This document shows positions 1-7,588 of a stretch of 64,000 nucleotides of DNA, piece after piece. The notes under the pieces were generated by a model. That model did not search any database. It was not told the origin of the DNA and worked only from the letters and a program-made list of their open reading frames with translations. The translations under genes and the position numbers were made by a program. Within the stretch, counting starts at the first letter, position 1, and each line of letters starts with the position of its first letter. Location: contig JACIXD010000003.1 in NCBI GenBank assembly GCA_014360645.1, positions 124,001-188,000 of the forward strand, read 5' to 3'. This DNA comes from Actinomycetota bacterium. GTDB taxonomy: Bacteria > Actinomycetota > Geothermincolia > Geothermincolales > RBG-13-55-18.

Positions 1-834
1 GACGTGGCGGTGTCCTTCGGCGGATACGCGGGCGTGCCGGGGTCGCTGGCCGCCCTTAGCCTGGGCGTGCCCCTGGTGATACACGAGCAGAACGCCGTAC
101 CCGGCCTGGCCAACCGCATGCTGGCTCCCCTGGCGCGCAAGGTGGCGGTGTCCTTCCGGCGCACCCTGGAGGAAGCCCCGGGCTGGAAGAAAAAGACAGT
201 ACTCACCGGAAATCCCCTGCTGTCCCGCGCGCGGCAGGGAGGGGATGTGGACCCCTGGTCCTTCTTCGGTCTCGAGAGGGGGAGGAGGACGGTGGCCGTG
301 GTGGGAGGCAGCCAGGGCGCCGCTTCCCTGAACCGTGCCGTGCTGGAGGCCCTTCCCGCATGGAGGGAAAGGGGCGACCTCCAGGTGGTGCACGCGGTGG
401 GCGTGGAGAAATACCCTGAGTTCGCTTCCCTGGTGGGCGGCGCGGTGGCGGGCCCGCTCATCTACCGGCCCTACCCCTACATCCAACGCATGGACTTGCT
501 GTACGCCGCGGCCGACCTGGTGGTCTGCCGGGCGGGGGCCTCCACCATCGCGGAGCTGGCGGAGGCGGGATGCCCCGCCGTCCTGGTGCCCTACCCTTAT
601 GCCACCGCCGGTCACCAGGAGGCCAACGCCGGGGAGCTGGTCTCCCTGGGGGCGGCGGTGATGGTGCCCGACGGCGAGCTGGACGGTTCCAGGCTCCGCG
701 CGGAAGTGGAGGCGCTGCTGGCCGACGCCTCCGGGCTGGCGCGCATGCGGGAGGCGGCGAGGCGGGCGGCGGTGCCCGGGGCGGCGGCGCGCCTCGCGGA
801 CCTGGTGGCGGTGGCGGCGGGGAGGAGAGGATGA
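1..834 (+). CDS. murG: MurG, UDP-GlcNAc transferase of lipid II synthesis (5' truncated by window edge)
   Basis: Transfers GlcNAc from UDP-GlcNAc to lipid I to make lipid II at the inner face of the membrane. The reading frame is open from base 1, so the N-terminal portion (roughly 80-90 residues of a family length near 360) lies outside the window; 277 residues are present. Visible family motifs are HEQNAVPGLANR, the GGSQGAASLNRAV loop starting the C-terminal Rossmann domain, and RAGASTIAELAEAGCP followed by PYPYATAGHQEANA, which binds the UDP-GlcNAc donor. The stop TGA overlaps the murC start (ATGA), typical of translational coupling in the division/cell-wall cluster. Confidence 0.96.
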   Translation, partial: DVAVSFGGYAGVPGSLAALSLGVPLVIHEQNAVPGLANRMLAPLARKVAVSFRRTLEEAPGWKKKTVLTGNPLLSRARQGGDVDPWSFFGLERGRRTVAVVGGSQGAASLNRAVLEALPAWRERGDLQVVHAVGVEKYPEFASLVGGAVAGPLIYRPYPYIQRMDLLYAAADLVVCRAGASTIAELAEAGCPAVLVPYPYATAGHQEANAGELVSLGAAVMVPDGELDGSRLRAEVEALLADASGLARMREAARRAAVPGAAARLADLVAVAAGRRG

Positions 835-2231
835 GCGGCGCCGGGAGAGTCCATTTCATCGGCGTGGGAGGAGCGGGCATGAGCGCCATCGCCGTGGTGC
901 TCCTGGCACGGGGCGTGCAGGTGAGCGGGTCCGACCTCAAGGAGTCGCGCAACACGCGCAGGCTGCGCCAGATGGGGGCCCGCATCCATATCGGGCACCG
1001 CCCGGAGAACGTCGAGGACGCCGGGATGGTGGTGGTGTCGTCGGCCATCCCGGAGAGAAACGTGGAGCTGTCCAGGGCGCGCGAGAAGGGGCTCGAGATC
1101 ATCCCCCGCGCCGCCATGTTGGGAAGGATCATGGAGGAGGGGAAGGGGATCGCGGTGGCCGGGACCCACGGCAAGACCACCACCACCTCCATGCTGGCCA
1201 TGATCCTGCGCGAGGCGGGACTGGACCCCACCTACGTGGTGGGAGGGGAGCTCAACGACGTGGGCAGCAACGCCCATGCGGGCCAGGGAGAGTACGTGGT
1301 GGCGGAGGCGGACGAGAGCGACGGCTCCTTCCTCCTCCTCCGGCCGTGGGCCGCGGTGGTGACCAACCTGGAGGAGGACCATCTCGATTACTTCGCGAGC
1401 CGCGAGGCCATCGTGGAACATTTTCGCCGCTTCGTATCCATGCTGCCCGAGGGTGGCCTGCTGGTGCTGAACGGCGACGACCCGGGAGCCGCGGCCGTGC
1501 TCGGCCATACCCGGGCGCGGGAGGTGACCTTCGGGACGGGAGCGGACTGCACCTATCGCTGCACGGACATATGCCTCCTCAAGGGCAGGTCGCAGTTCGT
1601 GCTCCGTGCGCCGGGAGGCATGCGGCGGGAGATACAACTGCGGGTCCCCGGGCGTCACAACGTCCTCAACGCCACGGCGGCCTTGGCCCTCGCCTTGTCC
1701 ATGGGGGTGGATGCGGATAAGGCGGCGAGGGCGCTGCGGAGGTTCGGCGGCGTACAGAGGCGCTTCCAGGAGGTGGAGAGCGTGGCGGGGGTCAGGCTGG
1801 TGGACGACTATGCCCACCACCCCTCCGAGGTACTGGCGACATTGGAGGCGGCCAGGAACGAGGGAGCGGAGCGCGTGGTGTGCATATTCCAGCCCCACCG
1901 TTATACGCGCACGGCGTCGCTGTGGGAGGAGTTCGGGAGGGCTTTGGCGCTCGCGGATGTGGTGATGGTGACGGACGTCTACTCCGCGGGCGAGGAGCCG
2001 CTGCCGGGCGTGAACGGAAAGCTCATCGTCAACGCCATACTGGATGCGGATCCCGCGCGCCAGGTGGTGTATCTCCCCCAGCGTTCGACCCTGGGGGAGG
2101 GAGCGGCGTCCTTCCTGCGCCCCGGCGACTTGGTGCTCACCATGGGGGCGGGAGACGTATCGCAGTGCGCGGCGGAGATCGCGACCATACTCCGGGAAAA
2201 GGGGGAGAAGGCACGTGGCGAGGACCGGTAA
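831..2231 (+). CDS. murC: MurC, UDP-N-acetylmuramate--L-alanine ligase
   Basis: ATP-dependent cytoplasmic ligase that adds L-Ala to UDP-MurNAc, the first step of the stem peptide. 466 residues, normal for the family. The N-terminal Rossmann motif IGVGGAGMSAIA, the P-loop GTHGKTTTTSM near residue 110, EADESDGSF, the NLEEDHLDYF segment and VDDYAHHPSEV in the C-terminal Mur ligase domain are all intact. The ATG at 831 overlaps the murG stop and is followed directly by the Rossmann fold, so longer upstream readings are not needed. The 3' end overlaps murB by 17 bases. Confidence 0.97.
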   Translation: MSGAGRVHFIGVGGAGMSAIAVVLLARGVQVSGSDLKESRNTRRLRQMGARIHIGHRPENVEDAGMVVVSSAIPERNVELSRAREKGLEIIPRAAMLGRIMEEGKGIAVAGTHGKTTTTSMLAMILREAGLDPTYVVGGELNDVGSNAHAGQGEYVVAEADESDGSFLLLRPWAAVVTNLEEDHLDYFASREAIVEHFRRFVSMLPEGGLLVLNGDDPGAAAVLGHTRAREVTFGTGADCTYRCTDICLLKGRSQFVLRAPGGMRREIQLRVPGRHNVLNATAALALALSMGVDADKAARALRRFGGVQRRFQEVESVAGVRLVDDYAHHPSEVLATLEAARNEGAERVVCIFQPHRYTRTASLWEEFGRALALADVVMVTDVYSAGEEPLPGVNGKLIVNAILDADPARQVVYLPQRSTLGEGAASFLRPGDLVLTMGAGDVSQCAAEIATILREKGEKARGEDR

Positions 2232-3171
2232 GGGAAGCGACGAGGCCTGCGCGGAGGTGGCGGAAAGGCTCAAGGGGAGATTCCAGGGGAGCATGGTCGA
2301 GGGAGTGCCGCTCTCGGAGTACACCACCTTTCGTATCGGCGGCCCCGCCGACCTCCTTGCTTTCCCCAAGGGGATGGGCGACCTGGGGAGACTGCTGCAG
2401 GCGATAGCGGATGCGCGGTGCCCCTGGATGGCCATGGGGAACGGATCGAACCTTCTATTCTCCGACGCGGGTTTCCGGGGGGTTGTGGTGGTGCTCGGCA
2501 GGGGTCTCAACAGGATAAAAAAGAATCATAAACATGAAGTTTATGTTGAGGGTGGTTGCACCATAAACCGCTTCCTTTCCTGGGTGGAGGAGGCTGAACT
2601 GGCAGGGCTCGAGGACCTGGCGGGTATACCGGGAACCGTGGGAGGCGCGGCGCGGATGAACGCGGGCGCCATGGGGACCAGCATCGGGGACCGGGTGGCG
2701 GAGCTGCACGTGGCGGGGGAAAGGGGCGGAGAGGTTCACTACCGCACCTACCAGCGTCACGAGGCGGGGTTCGGGTACCGTTCAACGGGTATCGAGGAAG
2801 GCGAGATCATATATTTAGTTAAACTTGAGCTTTATAAAGATGATAGAAAATATATCCGGGAGCGCAGGGAGAGAGTGCTTGAATGGAGGAGGAGGCACCA
2901 GCCGCTGGAATACCCCTCGGCGGGAAGCGTGTTCAAGAACCCGCCCGGTATATCGGCCGGGGAGCTCATCGACCGCTGCGGGCTCAAGGGGGCGCGAGCG
3001 GGCATGGCGCAGGTGTCCGAGAAACACGCCAACTTCATCGTGAACCTGGGCGGAGCCAGGGCGAGCGAGGTGGTGTCCCTGATCCGGAGGGTGAAAAAAG
3101 AGGTGTACGAACGGGAGGGAATAGAGCTCGAGGAGGAAATAAGGATAGTGGGAGAGGACCTGGAGGCCTGA
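2215..3171 (+). CDS. murB: MurB, UDP-N-acetylenolpyruvoylglucosamine reductase
   Basis: FAD- and NADPH-dependent reductase that forms UDP-MurNAc. I choose the GTG at 2215, 57 codons inside the longest reading, because GGGGGAG lies just upstream and the product (318 aa) then has normal type II length; ATG 2293 is an alternative. Motifs: YTTFRIGGPAD, GNGSNLLF, GIPGTVGGAARMNAGAMG around residue 137, the catalytic Ser in SAGSVFKNP near 236, and KHANFIVN. Two strongly AT-rich stretches (about 2510-2570 and 2806-2856) interrupt the high-GC codon use; see findings. Overlaps murC at its 5' end and ddl at its 3' end (TGATG). Confidence 0.96.
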   Translation: MARTGKGSDEACAEVAERLKGRFQGSMVEGVPLSEYTTFRIGGPADLLAFPKGMGDLGRLLQAIADARCPWMAMGNGSNLLFSDAGFRGVVVVLGRGLNRIKKNHKHEVYVEGGCTINRFLSWVEEAELAGLEDLAGIPGTVGGAARMNAGAMGTSIGDRVAELHVAGERGGEVHYRTYQRHEAGFGYRSTGIEEGEIIYLVKLELYKDDRKYIRERRERVLEWRRRHQPLEYPSAGSVFKNPPGISAGELIDRCGLKGARAGMAQVSEKHANFIVNLGGARASEVVSLIRRVKKEVYEREGIELEEEIRIVGEDLEA

Positions 3172-4145
3172 TGGCGATGCGCGTCGCGGTGCTCATGGGA
3201 GGGACCTCCGCGGAGCGGGAGGTGTCGTTGCGCTCCGGAGGAGCGGTGGCCTCCGCCCTGCGCGAACTCGGCCACGAGGTCGTGGAGGTGGACGTTGGCC
3301 CCGACGTCGCCTTGCGCATGGCGGACCTGCAGGGGCGCATCGATGCCGCTTTCCTGGCGCTGCACGGGCGCATGGGGGAGGACGGGACCATCCAGGGCCT
3401 GCTGGAGATACTGGGGATCCCCTACACCGGTTCCGGGGTCATGGCCAGCGCGCTGGCCATGAACAAACACCTGAGCAAGCTGGTCTTCCGCGCCTGCGGC
3501 ATCCCCGTGGTCGAGGACGTGGTGGTAAGCGCCGCGCGGGTGGGCGCGGAGGGGCTCGAGGAGGTGGCCGGAGAGGTCTCCTCCCTCCTGGGCTTCCCCT
3601 GCATGGTCAAGCCCAACTGCGAGGGCTCCACGGTGGGGGCGGGCAGGGTTCGGGGGCGCGAGGAACTGGAGGATGCGATACGGGAGGCGCTGCGCCATGA
3701 CGACCTGGTGCTGGTGGAGCGCTTCATCACCGGCCGCGAGGTCACCGTGGGCCTGGTGGGGGGCGGCCCCACCGTGTTGCCGGTGCTCGAGGTGGTTGCC
3801 AGCAAAGGGTTTTACGATTACGAGTGCAAATATACCCCGGGGATGACGGAATACATCGTCCCCGCGCCCATCTCCGCTTCTCTCGCCGAGAGGCTGCAGG
3901 AGCTTGCCCTGGAGGCGCACGCCGCCCTGTGCTGCGAAGGTCTCTCCCGCGTAGATTTCATGCTCGACGCGGAGGAGCGTCCCTACTGTCTGGAAGTAAA
4001 CACCATCCCCGGAATGACCTCGCTGAGCCTCATACCCAAAGCGGCGGCGGCGGCGGGGATCTCCTTCAACCGCGTGGTGGAGATGGTCCTGGAGACGGCG
4101 CGCCTGAAGATCAACCGGGAGGGTGGCTGCCGTGAGAGCGCGTAG
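3171..4145 (+). CDS. ddl: D-alanine--D-alanine ligase
   Basis: ATP-grasp ligase making the D-Ala-D-Ala terminus of the muropeptide. 324 residues, family-typical. The N-terminal LMGGTSAEREVSLRSG, the ATP-binding KPNCEGSTVGAGRV near residue 147, the GREVTVGLVGG strand and the metal-binding LEVNTIPGMT with SLIPKAA near the C-terminus are all present. ATG at 3171 shares its A with the murB stop codon, indicating coupled translation. The last 23 bases overlap the ftsQ start. Confidence 0.97.
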   Translation: MAMRVAVLMGGTSAEREVSLRSGGAVASALRELGHEVVEVDVGPDVALRMADLQGRIDAAFLALHGRMGEDGTIQGLLEILGIPYTGSGVMASALAMNKHLSKLVFRACGIPVVEDVVVSAARVGAEGLEEVAGEVSSLLGFPCMVKPNCEGSTVGAGRVRGREELEDAIREALRHDDLVLVERFITGREVTVGLVGGGPTVLPVLEVVASKGFYDYECKYTPGMTEYIVPAPISASLAERLQELALEAHAALCCEGLSRVDFMLDAEERPYCLEVNTIPGMTSLSLIPKAAAAAGISFNRVVEMVLETARLKINREGGCRESA

Positions 4146-5664
4146 CGCCGGACACGGCGGGGCCAGCGTAAGGGCCTCCAGAGCCCGGTCGCGGGTGGCG
4201 GCAAAGCGCAAGGCGGAGGCGTCCCGCACGCGGGAGAAAAGGACCGCCGCTAAGGCCCCCCTGGCTTTCCTGGGGATCGTAAAGGGCGAGGAGGGCGAAG
4301 AACTAAGGTCTGCCGCGGAGAGGGCCGCCCGGGAAGAAAAAGGGAGGCGGCCACGCCGCGCGGGCCGGGAGCGCCCGGCGGAGATGGCAAGGGTGGACGA
4401 TGCCCCCCTCCCGGGTCGCCTGACCGGAGCCGGGAGGGGAGGTCCTGCCGCGGAGAGGGCCGCCCGGGAAGAAAAAGGGAGGCGGCCACGCCGCGCGGGC
4501 CGGGAGCGCCCGGCGGAGATGGCAAGGGTGGACGATGCCCCCCTCCCGGGTCGCCTGACCGGAGCCGGGAGGGGAGGTCCTGCCGCGGAGAGGGCCGCCC
4601 GGGAAGAAAAAGGGAGGCGGCCACGCCGCGCGGGCCGGGAGCGCCCGGCGGAGATGGCGGATGGGACCCCCGGGGTGGGGATGTCCGAAGCCTCCGGGAA
4701 AAGGCGCGCCGCGCGGGCCGCCGCGGACGGAGCATCGGCCTCCCGCAGGGTCGGGAAAAAAAGAGCGGAAACGCCCGGTCTCCGCGGTGTGCGTCGCGGG
4801 AGCGGGGCGGCGCGCGGCGTGGCGTCGGCGGGCGGAAGCGCGGCGGGCGCCCGTGCGCGCGGTGAGATGGCGGTCGCGGGAGAGGGCGCGGCCGAGATCG
4901 GGCCGCGTCCGTGCGGCGGGCGAAAAGGCGGCGGGGCGAGGACGGTCATCCTCTCCGTCCTCCTGGTGGCGGCGTTCGGCTGCCTGCTCTGGGTGTATAC
5001 CGCCACGGGGGTCCTGAACGTGCGGGAGGTGGAGGTAAGTGGCAACCGGAGACTGGATGGCTCCTACCTACGCGTCCTGAGCGGCATCACCCCCGAGACG
5101 CATCTCCTGAAGATGGACGTGAAGGCGGTGGAGAGGGCGCTGCTCACGGAGCCCTACGTCGAGGAAGTCCGGGTGTCAAGGCGCTTCCCCGCCACGGTCC
5201 TGCTCACCGTGCGGGAGAGGGAGCCCGCTGGTTTCGTGCGGCAGAACGGCAGGTGCGTGCTGGTTGCCGGGGACGGCACGGTGCTGGAGAGTCTGGAGCA
5301 GGCCCCCACCGGGCTGGCGGAGATCAGGGCCTCCGGGCTGCCCCTCCTGGTGCCGGGAGAGAAGGTGGACGCGGAGGATCTCCTGCGCGTGGCCTCCCTG
5401 CTGCTGAGCCTCGACCCGGAGCTGGGGGGCATGGTGAGCGCGGCGGGATGCAGCAACGGCGCTCTGTACCTGGAGGCGTGCGGCACCAGGGTGTTCTACG
5501 GAGACCTCTCGGAGCTGGAACGGAAGAACTCCATAGCCTGCCTGGCGCTGGGGGAACTGGCGGGACGGTACGGCTCGCTGGAATACATAGACGTGTCTTT
5601 TCCCGACCGCCCGGTCGTCAAGCCGGTTTCCATGGATGGGACTCAGCCCGTCGCCACCCCGTGA
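4123..5664 (+). CDS. ftsQ: FtsQ-type divisome protein with long repetitive cytoplasmic N-terminus
   Basis: Single-pass membrane protein of the divisome. The C-terminal part is ordinary FtsQ: a transmembrane helix around residues 274-293 (TVILSVLLVAAFGCLLWVY), a POTRA domain beginning NVREVEVSGNRRLDGSY, then a beta domain. At 513 aa it is about twice the usual length because some 270 residues of Arg/Lys/Ala/Glu-rich low-complexity sequence precede the membrane helix. Residues about 63-178 are encoded by a perfect 135-bp tandem repeat (45 codons, about 2.6 copies). The start is GTG 4123 after GGGAGGG; GTG 4132 is also possible. The charged arm would be cytoplasmic and disordered. It is the last gene before the ftsZ regulatory gap. 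Confidence 0.93.
   Translation: MAAVRARSAGHGGASVRASRARSRVAAKRKAEASRTREKRTAAKAPLAFLGIVKGEEGEELRSAAERAAREEKGRRPRRAGRERPAEMARVDDAPLPGRLTGAGRGGPAAERAAREEKGRRPRRAGRERPAEMARVDDAPLPGRLTGAGRGGPAAERAAREEKGRRPRRAGRERPAEMADGTPGVGMSEASGKRRAARAAADGASASRRVGKKRAETPGLRGVRRGSGAARGVASAGGSAAGARARGEMAVAGEGAAEIGPRPCGGRKGGGARTVILSVLLVAAFGCLLWVYTATGVLNVREVEVSGNRRLDGSYLRVLSGITPETHLLKMDVKAVERALLTEPYVEEVRVSRRFPATVLLTVREREPAGFVRQNGRCVLVAGDGTVLESLEQAPTGLAEIRASGLPLLVPGEKVDAEDLLRVASLLLSLDPELGGMVSAAGCSNGALYLEACGTRVFYGDLSELERKNSIACLALGELAGRYGSLEYIDVSFPDRPVVKPVSMDGTQPVATP
4311..4658 (+). repeat. Perfect 135-bp tandem repeat, 2.6 copies, inside ftsQ
   Basis: Copies begin at 4311, 4446 and 4581. The first two are base-for-base identical over 135 bp; the third matches for its first 78 bp and then diverges at 4659. 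The unit is exactly 45 codons, so the reading frame is kept and each copy encodes the same Arg/Glu/Ala-rich segment beginning AERAAREEKGRRPRRAG. Absence of synonymous drift implies a recent duplication or ongoing homogenisation. Confidence 0.97.
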
Positions 5665-5776
5665 TCGCAGCGCCATTCCGTCTCGGCGATCTTCCGGTGC
5701 CGCTTTACCCGTAGGAACAGGCGCGGCGGCGACGCCCTCTGGTGGCAGGATGGAGGCGGCTATGGAGCGGTGGGGG

Positions 5777-5805
5777 TTGAAGTCGGCGCCTGTATCCTGT
5801 ATAGA
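5777..5805 (+). promoter_or_regulatory. Predicted sigma70-type promoter upstream of ftsZ (P1)
   Basis: TTGAAG at 5777-5782, a 17-bp spacer, and TATAGA at 5800-5805. It sits about 110 bp after the ftsQ stop and about 610 bp before ftsZ, in an AT-rich pocket of an otherwise GC-rich region. Expected start about 5812, which would fall at the left arm of the inverted repeat listed next. Confidence 0.7.
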
Positions 5806-5810
5806 TAAAG

Positions 5811-5861
5811 ACTTAACGGTTAGACAATAATGCAAACATCATGTTACCGTTAAGGTATAAT
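5811..5861 (+). promoter_or_regulatory. Inverted-repeat operator candidate plus second -10 (P2) before ftsZ
   Basis: A 9-bp perfect inverted repeat, CTTAACGGT (5812-5820) and ACCGTTAAG (5846-5854), separated by 25 bp. It is followed at once by a consensus -10 TATAAT at 5856-5861. No good -35 lies 16-18 bp upstream of this TATAAT, so P2 may need an activator. A protein bound to the two arms would cover the start of P1 and the -35 zone of P2. Confidence 0.5.
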
Positions 5862-6418
5862 ATTGCCGCGGGCGGCGCGTGTCGCGCGGTTGATGTGCTC
5901 GGAGGGGCCGCCGGCTGAGGAAGTCGGGGAAAAGGGAAGGTGCCCGGAAAGAAGCGGATGCGGGCCCAGTGAGGATGCGGGAATCGGACGGCCACGCGGT
6001 AAGGGGAGCGTCGCGGGGGCGAGAGAAGGAAAGGGACGCGGGTGGGCAGCGGCTCCGGGATCGGTATGGACCCGGGGTGCGTGGGGAGCCGGTGCGGCGG
6101 GGGAAGGCGGAAAGACACGGGAGGACCGGTTTCCGGCGGGCGAGAAGGGATATAGCGGATAAAGTTGGAGGGATTGGCGCTGCGGCCCGGCCCCGACGGT
6201 GACGAGGCGCCTCCGGGGCCGAGATGGAAAAAGTATGTAAAAGAGGAAGGATGGGGAAGGAGATAAACGGGGCCCCGTCGTAGTCTAGAGTTGACGGCGG
6301 GAGGGAGAATGGAGAGGAGAGGCGGTACGGCGGGTGAAGAGTATCGACCAAAGGTTTAGACTTTGAGAGCGCGCCTCGAGGGTTTTTCGAGAGGCCGGGG
6401 ATAAAGGAGGGACCGGAG

Positions 6419-7480
6419 ATGCCGGAGACAGCGACCAACTATCTGGCGGTGATCAAGGTGGTCGGAGTGGGAGGTGGCGGCACCAATGCCATCAACCGCA
6501 TGATCGACGCCGGGCTCAAGGGCGTGGAGTTCGTGGCCATCAACACCGATGCACAGGCCCTCCTGATGTCCGACGCCGACGTCAAGGTGTACATCGGCGG
6601 CAACATCACCCGCGGGCTGGGAGCGGGATCCAACCCGGAGGTGGGGGAGCAGGCCGCGCTGGAGAACAGGGACGCCATCGCGGAGTCCATCAAGGGCGCG
6701 GACATGGTCTTCATCACCGCCGGGAAGGGAGGCGGAACCGGCACCGGCGCGTCGCCCATCGTGGCGGAGATCGCCAAGGAGCAGGGAGCGCTGACCATCG
6801 GTGTGGTCACGCGGCCGTTCTCCTTCGAGGGGCGCAAGCGCGCGCAGCAGGCCGAGGCGGGGATAGACAAGCTGCGGGAGAAAGTGGACACCCTCATCAT
6901 CATCCCCAACGACCGTCTGCTGGAAGTCGCCGAGCAGAAGACCTCCATCCTCAACGCCTTCCGCATGGCCGACGACATCCTGCGCCAGGGCGTCCAGGGC
7001 ATCACCGACCTCATCACCGTGCCGGGGCTCATCAACCTGGACTTCGCGGACGTGCGCACCATCATGTCCAACGCGGGATCGGCGCTCATGGGGATTGGGG
7101 TCGGGAGCGGCGAGAACCGCGCCTCGGAAGCGGCGAGGGCCGCCATCTCCAGCCCCCTGCTCGAGGCCTCCATAGAGGGGGCCAAAGGCATCCTGCTCAA
7201 CATCTCCGGGGGCACGGACCTGGGGCTCTTCGAGGTGAACGAGGCGGCGGAGATCATCGCCAGCGTGGCCGACCCCGACGCCAACATCATCTTCGGAGCG
7301 GTGATCGACGACTCCCTGGGAGACGAGCTCAAGGTCACGGTCATCGCCACGGGGTTCGAGTTCGGCACTGCCCCCAGCAAGCCGGGACGCCGTGGCGTGA
7401 AGACGGAGGCGCCCCCGGAGAAGACCATGGTCTTCGAGTCGGAGGAGCTGGACATCCCGGTCTTTCTACGCAATAAGTAA
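6419..7480 (+). CDS. ftsZ: FtsZ, tubulin-like cell division GTPase
   Basis: Forms the cytokinetic Z ring. 353 residues. Motifs: [13 protein letters not shown] near the N-terminus, the tubulin signature [10 protein letters not shown] near residue 105, NFADVRTIM-type segment [10 protein letters not shown], and the conserved C-terminal peptide [11 protein letters not shown] that binds partners such as SepF. The linker is very short (about 30 residues). ATG 6419 follows a consensus AAAGGAGG. A rho-independent terminator follows at 7533-7560, so ftsZ ends its transcription unit. Confidence 0.98.
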   Translation: MPETATNYLAVIKVVGVGGGGTNAINRMIDAGLKGVEFVAINTDAQALLMSDADVKVYIGGNITRGLGAGSNPEVGEQAALENRDAIAESIKGADMVFITAGKGGGTGTGASPIVAEIAKEQGALTIGVVTRPFSFEGRKRAQQAEAGIDKLREKVDTLIIIPNDRLLEVAEQKTSILNAFRMADDILRQGVQGITDLITVPGLINLDFADVRTIMSNAGSALMGIGVGSGENRASEAARAAISSPLLEASIEGAKGILLNISGGTDLGLFEVNEAAEIIASVADPDANIIFGAVIDDSLGDELKVTVIATGFEFGTAPSKPGRRGVKTEAPPEKTMVFESEELDIPVFLRNK

Positions 7481-7532
7481 AGAAGGGCCGAACCCCGGAA
7501 CCGGCCGCGGGAGGCCGGGGCGAAGTTCATGA

Positions 7533-7560
7533 GGCGGCTCTGAGGGCCGCCTTTGTGTTT
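7533..7560 (+). terminator. Rho-independent terminator after ftsZ
   Basis: GGCGGC (7533-7538), 7-base loop, GCCGCC (7546-7551), followed by TTTGTGTTT. It extends to 8 pairs if a G-T and a C-G pair within the loop form. Located 53 bp after the ftsZ stop and 38 bp before the next start. Confidence 0.75.
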
Positions 7561-7588
7561 GAAAGACGGAAAGGCAGAAACGCGGGAC

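Larger units (their letters stand above)
5665..6418. other. 754-bp ftsQ-ftsZ intergenic region
   Basis: No protein-coding gene is convincing here. Open frames on both strands are low-complexity products of a purine-rich plus strand. The region holds the promoters and inverted repeat at 5777-5861, a long purine-rich leader, and a ftsZ Shine-Dalgarno AAAGGAGG at 6404-6411. A small hairpin (CTCGA arms) lies about 25 bp before that site. Many actinobacteria have short gaps here; no ftsA or other divisome gene is present. Confidence 0.75.

Noticed and set aside
2832-5045. 737-codon minus-strand open frame with repeats
   Set aside because: Antisense to ddl/ftsQ. The repeats are the complement of the 135-bp tandem repeat, and ftsQ has clear FtsQ domains.
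5839-6438. 199-codon minus-strand frame in the ftsQ-ftsZ gap
   Set aside because: Ser/Pro/Arg low-complexity, no RBS, complement of a purine-rich leader.
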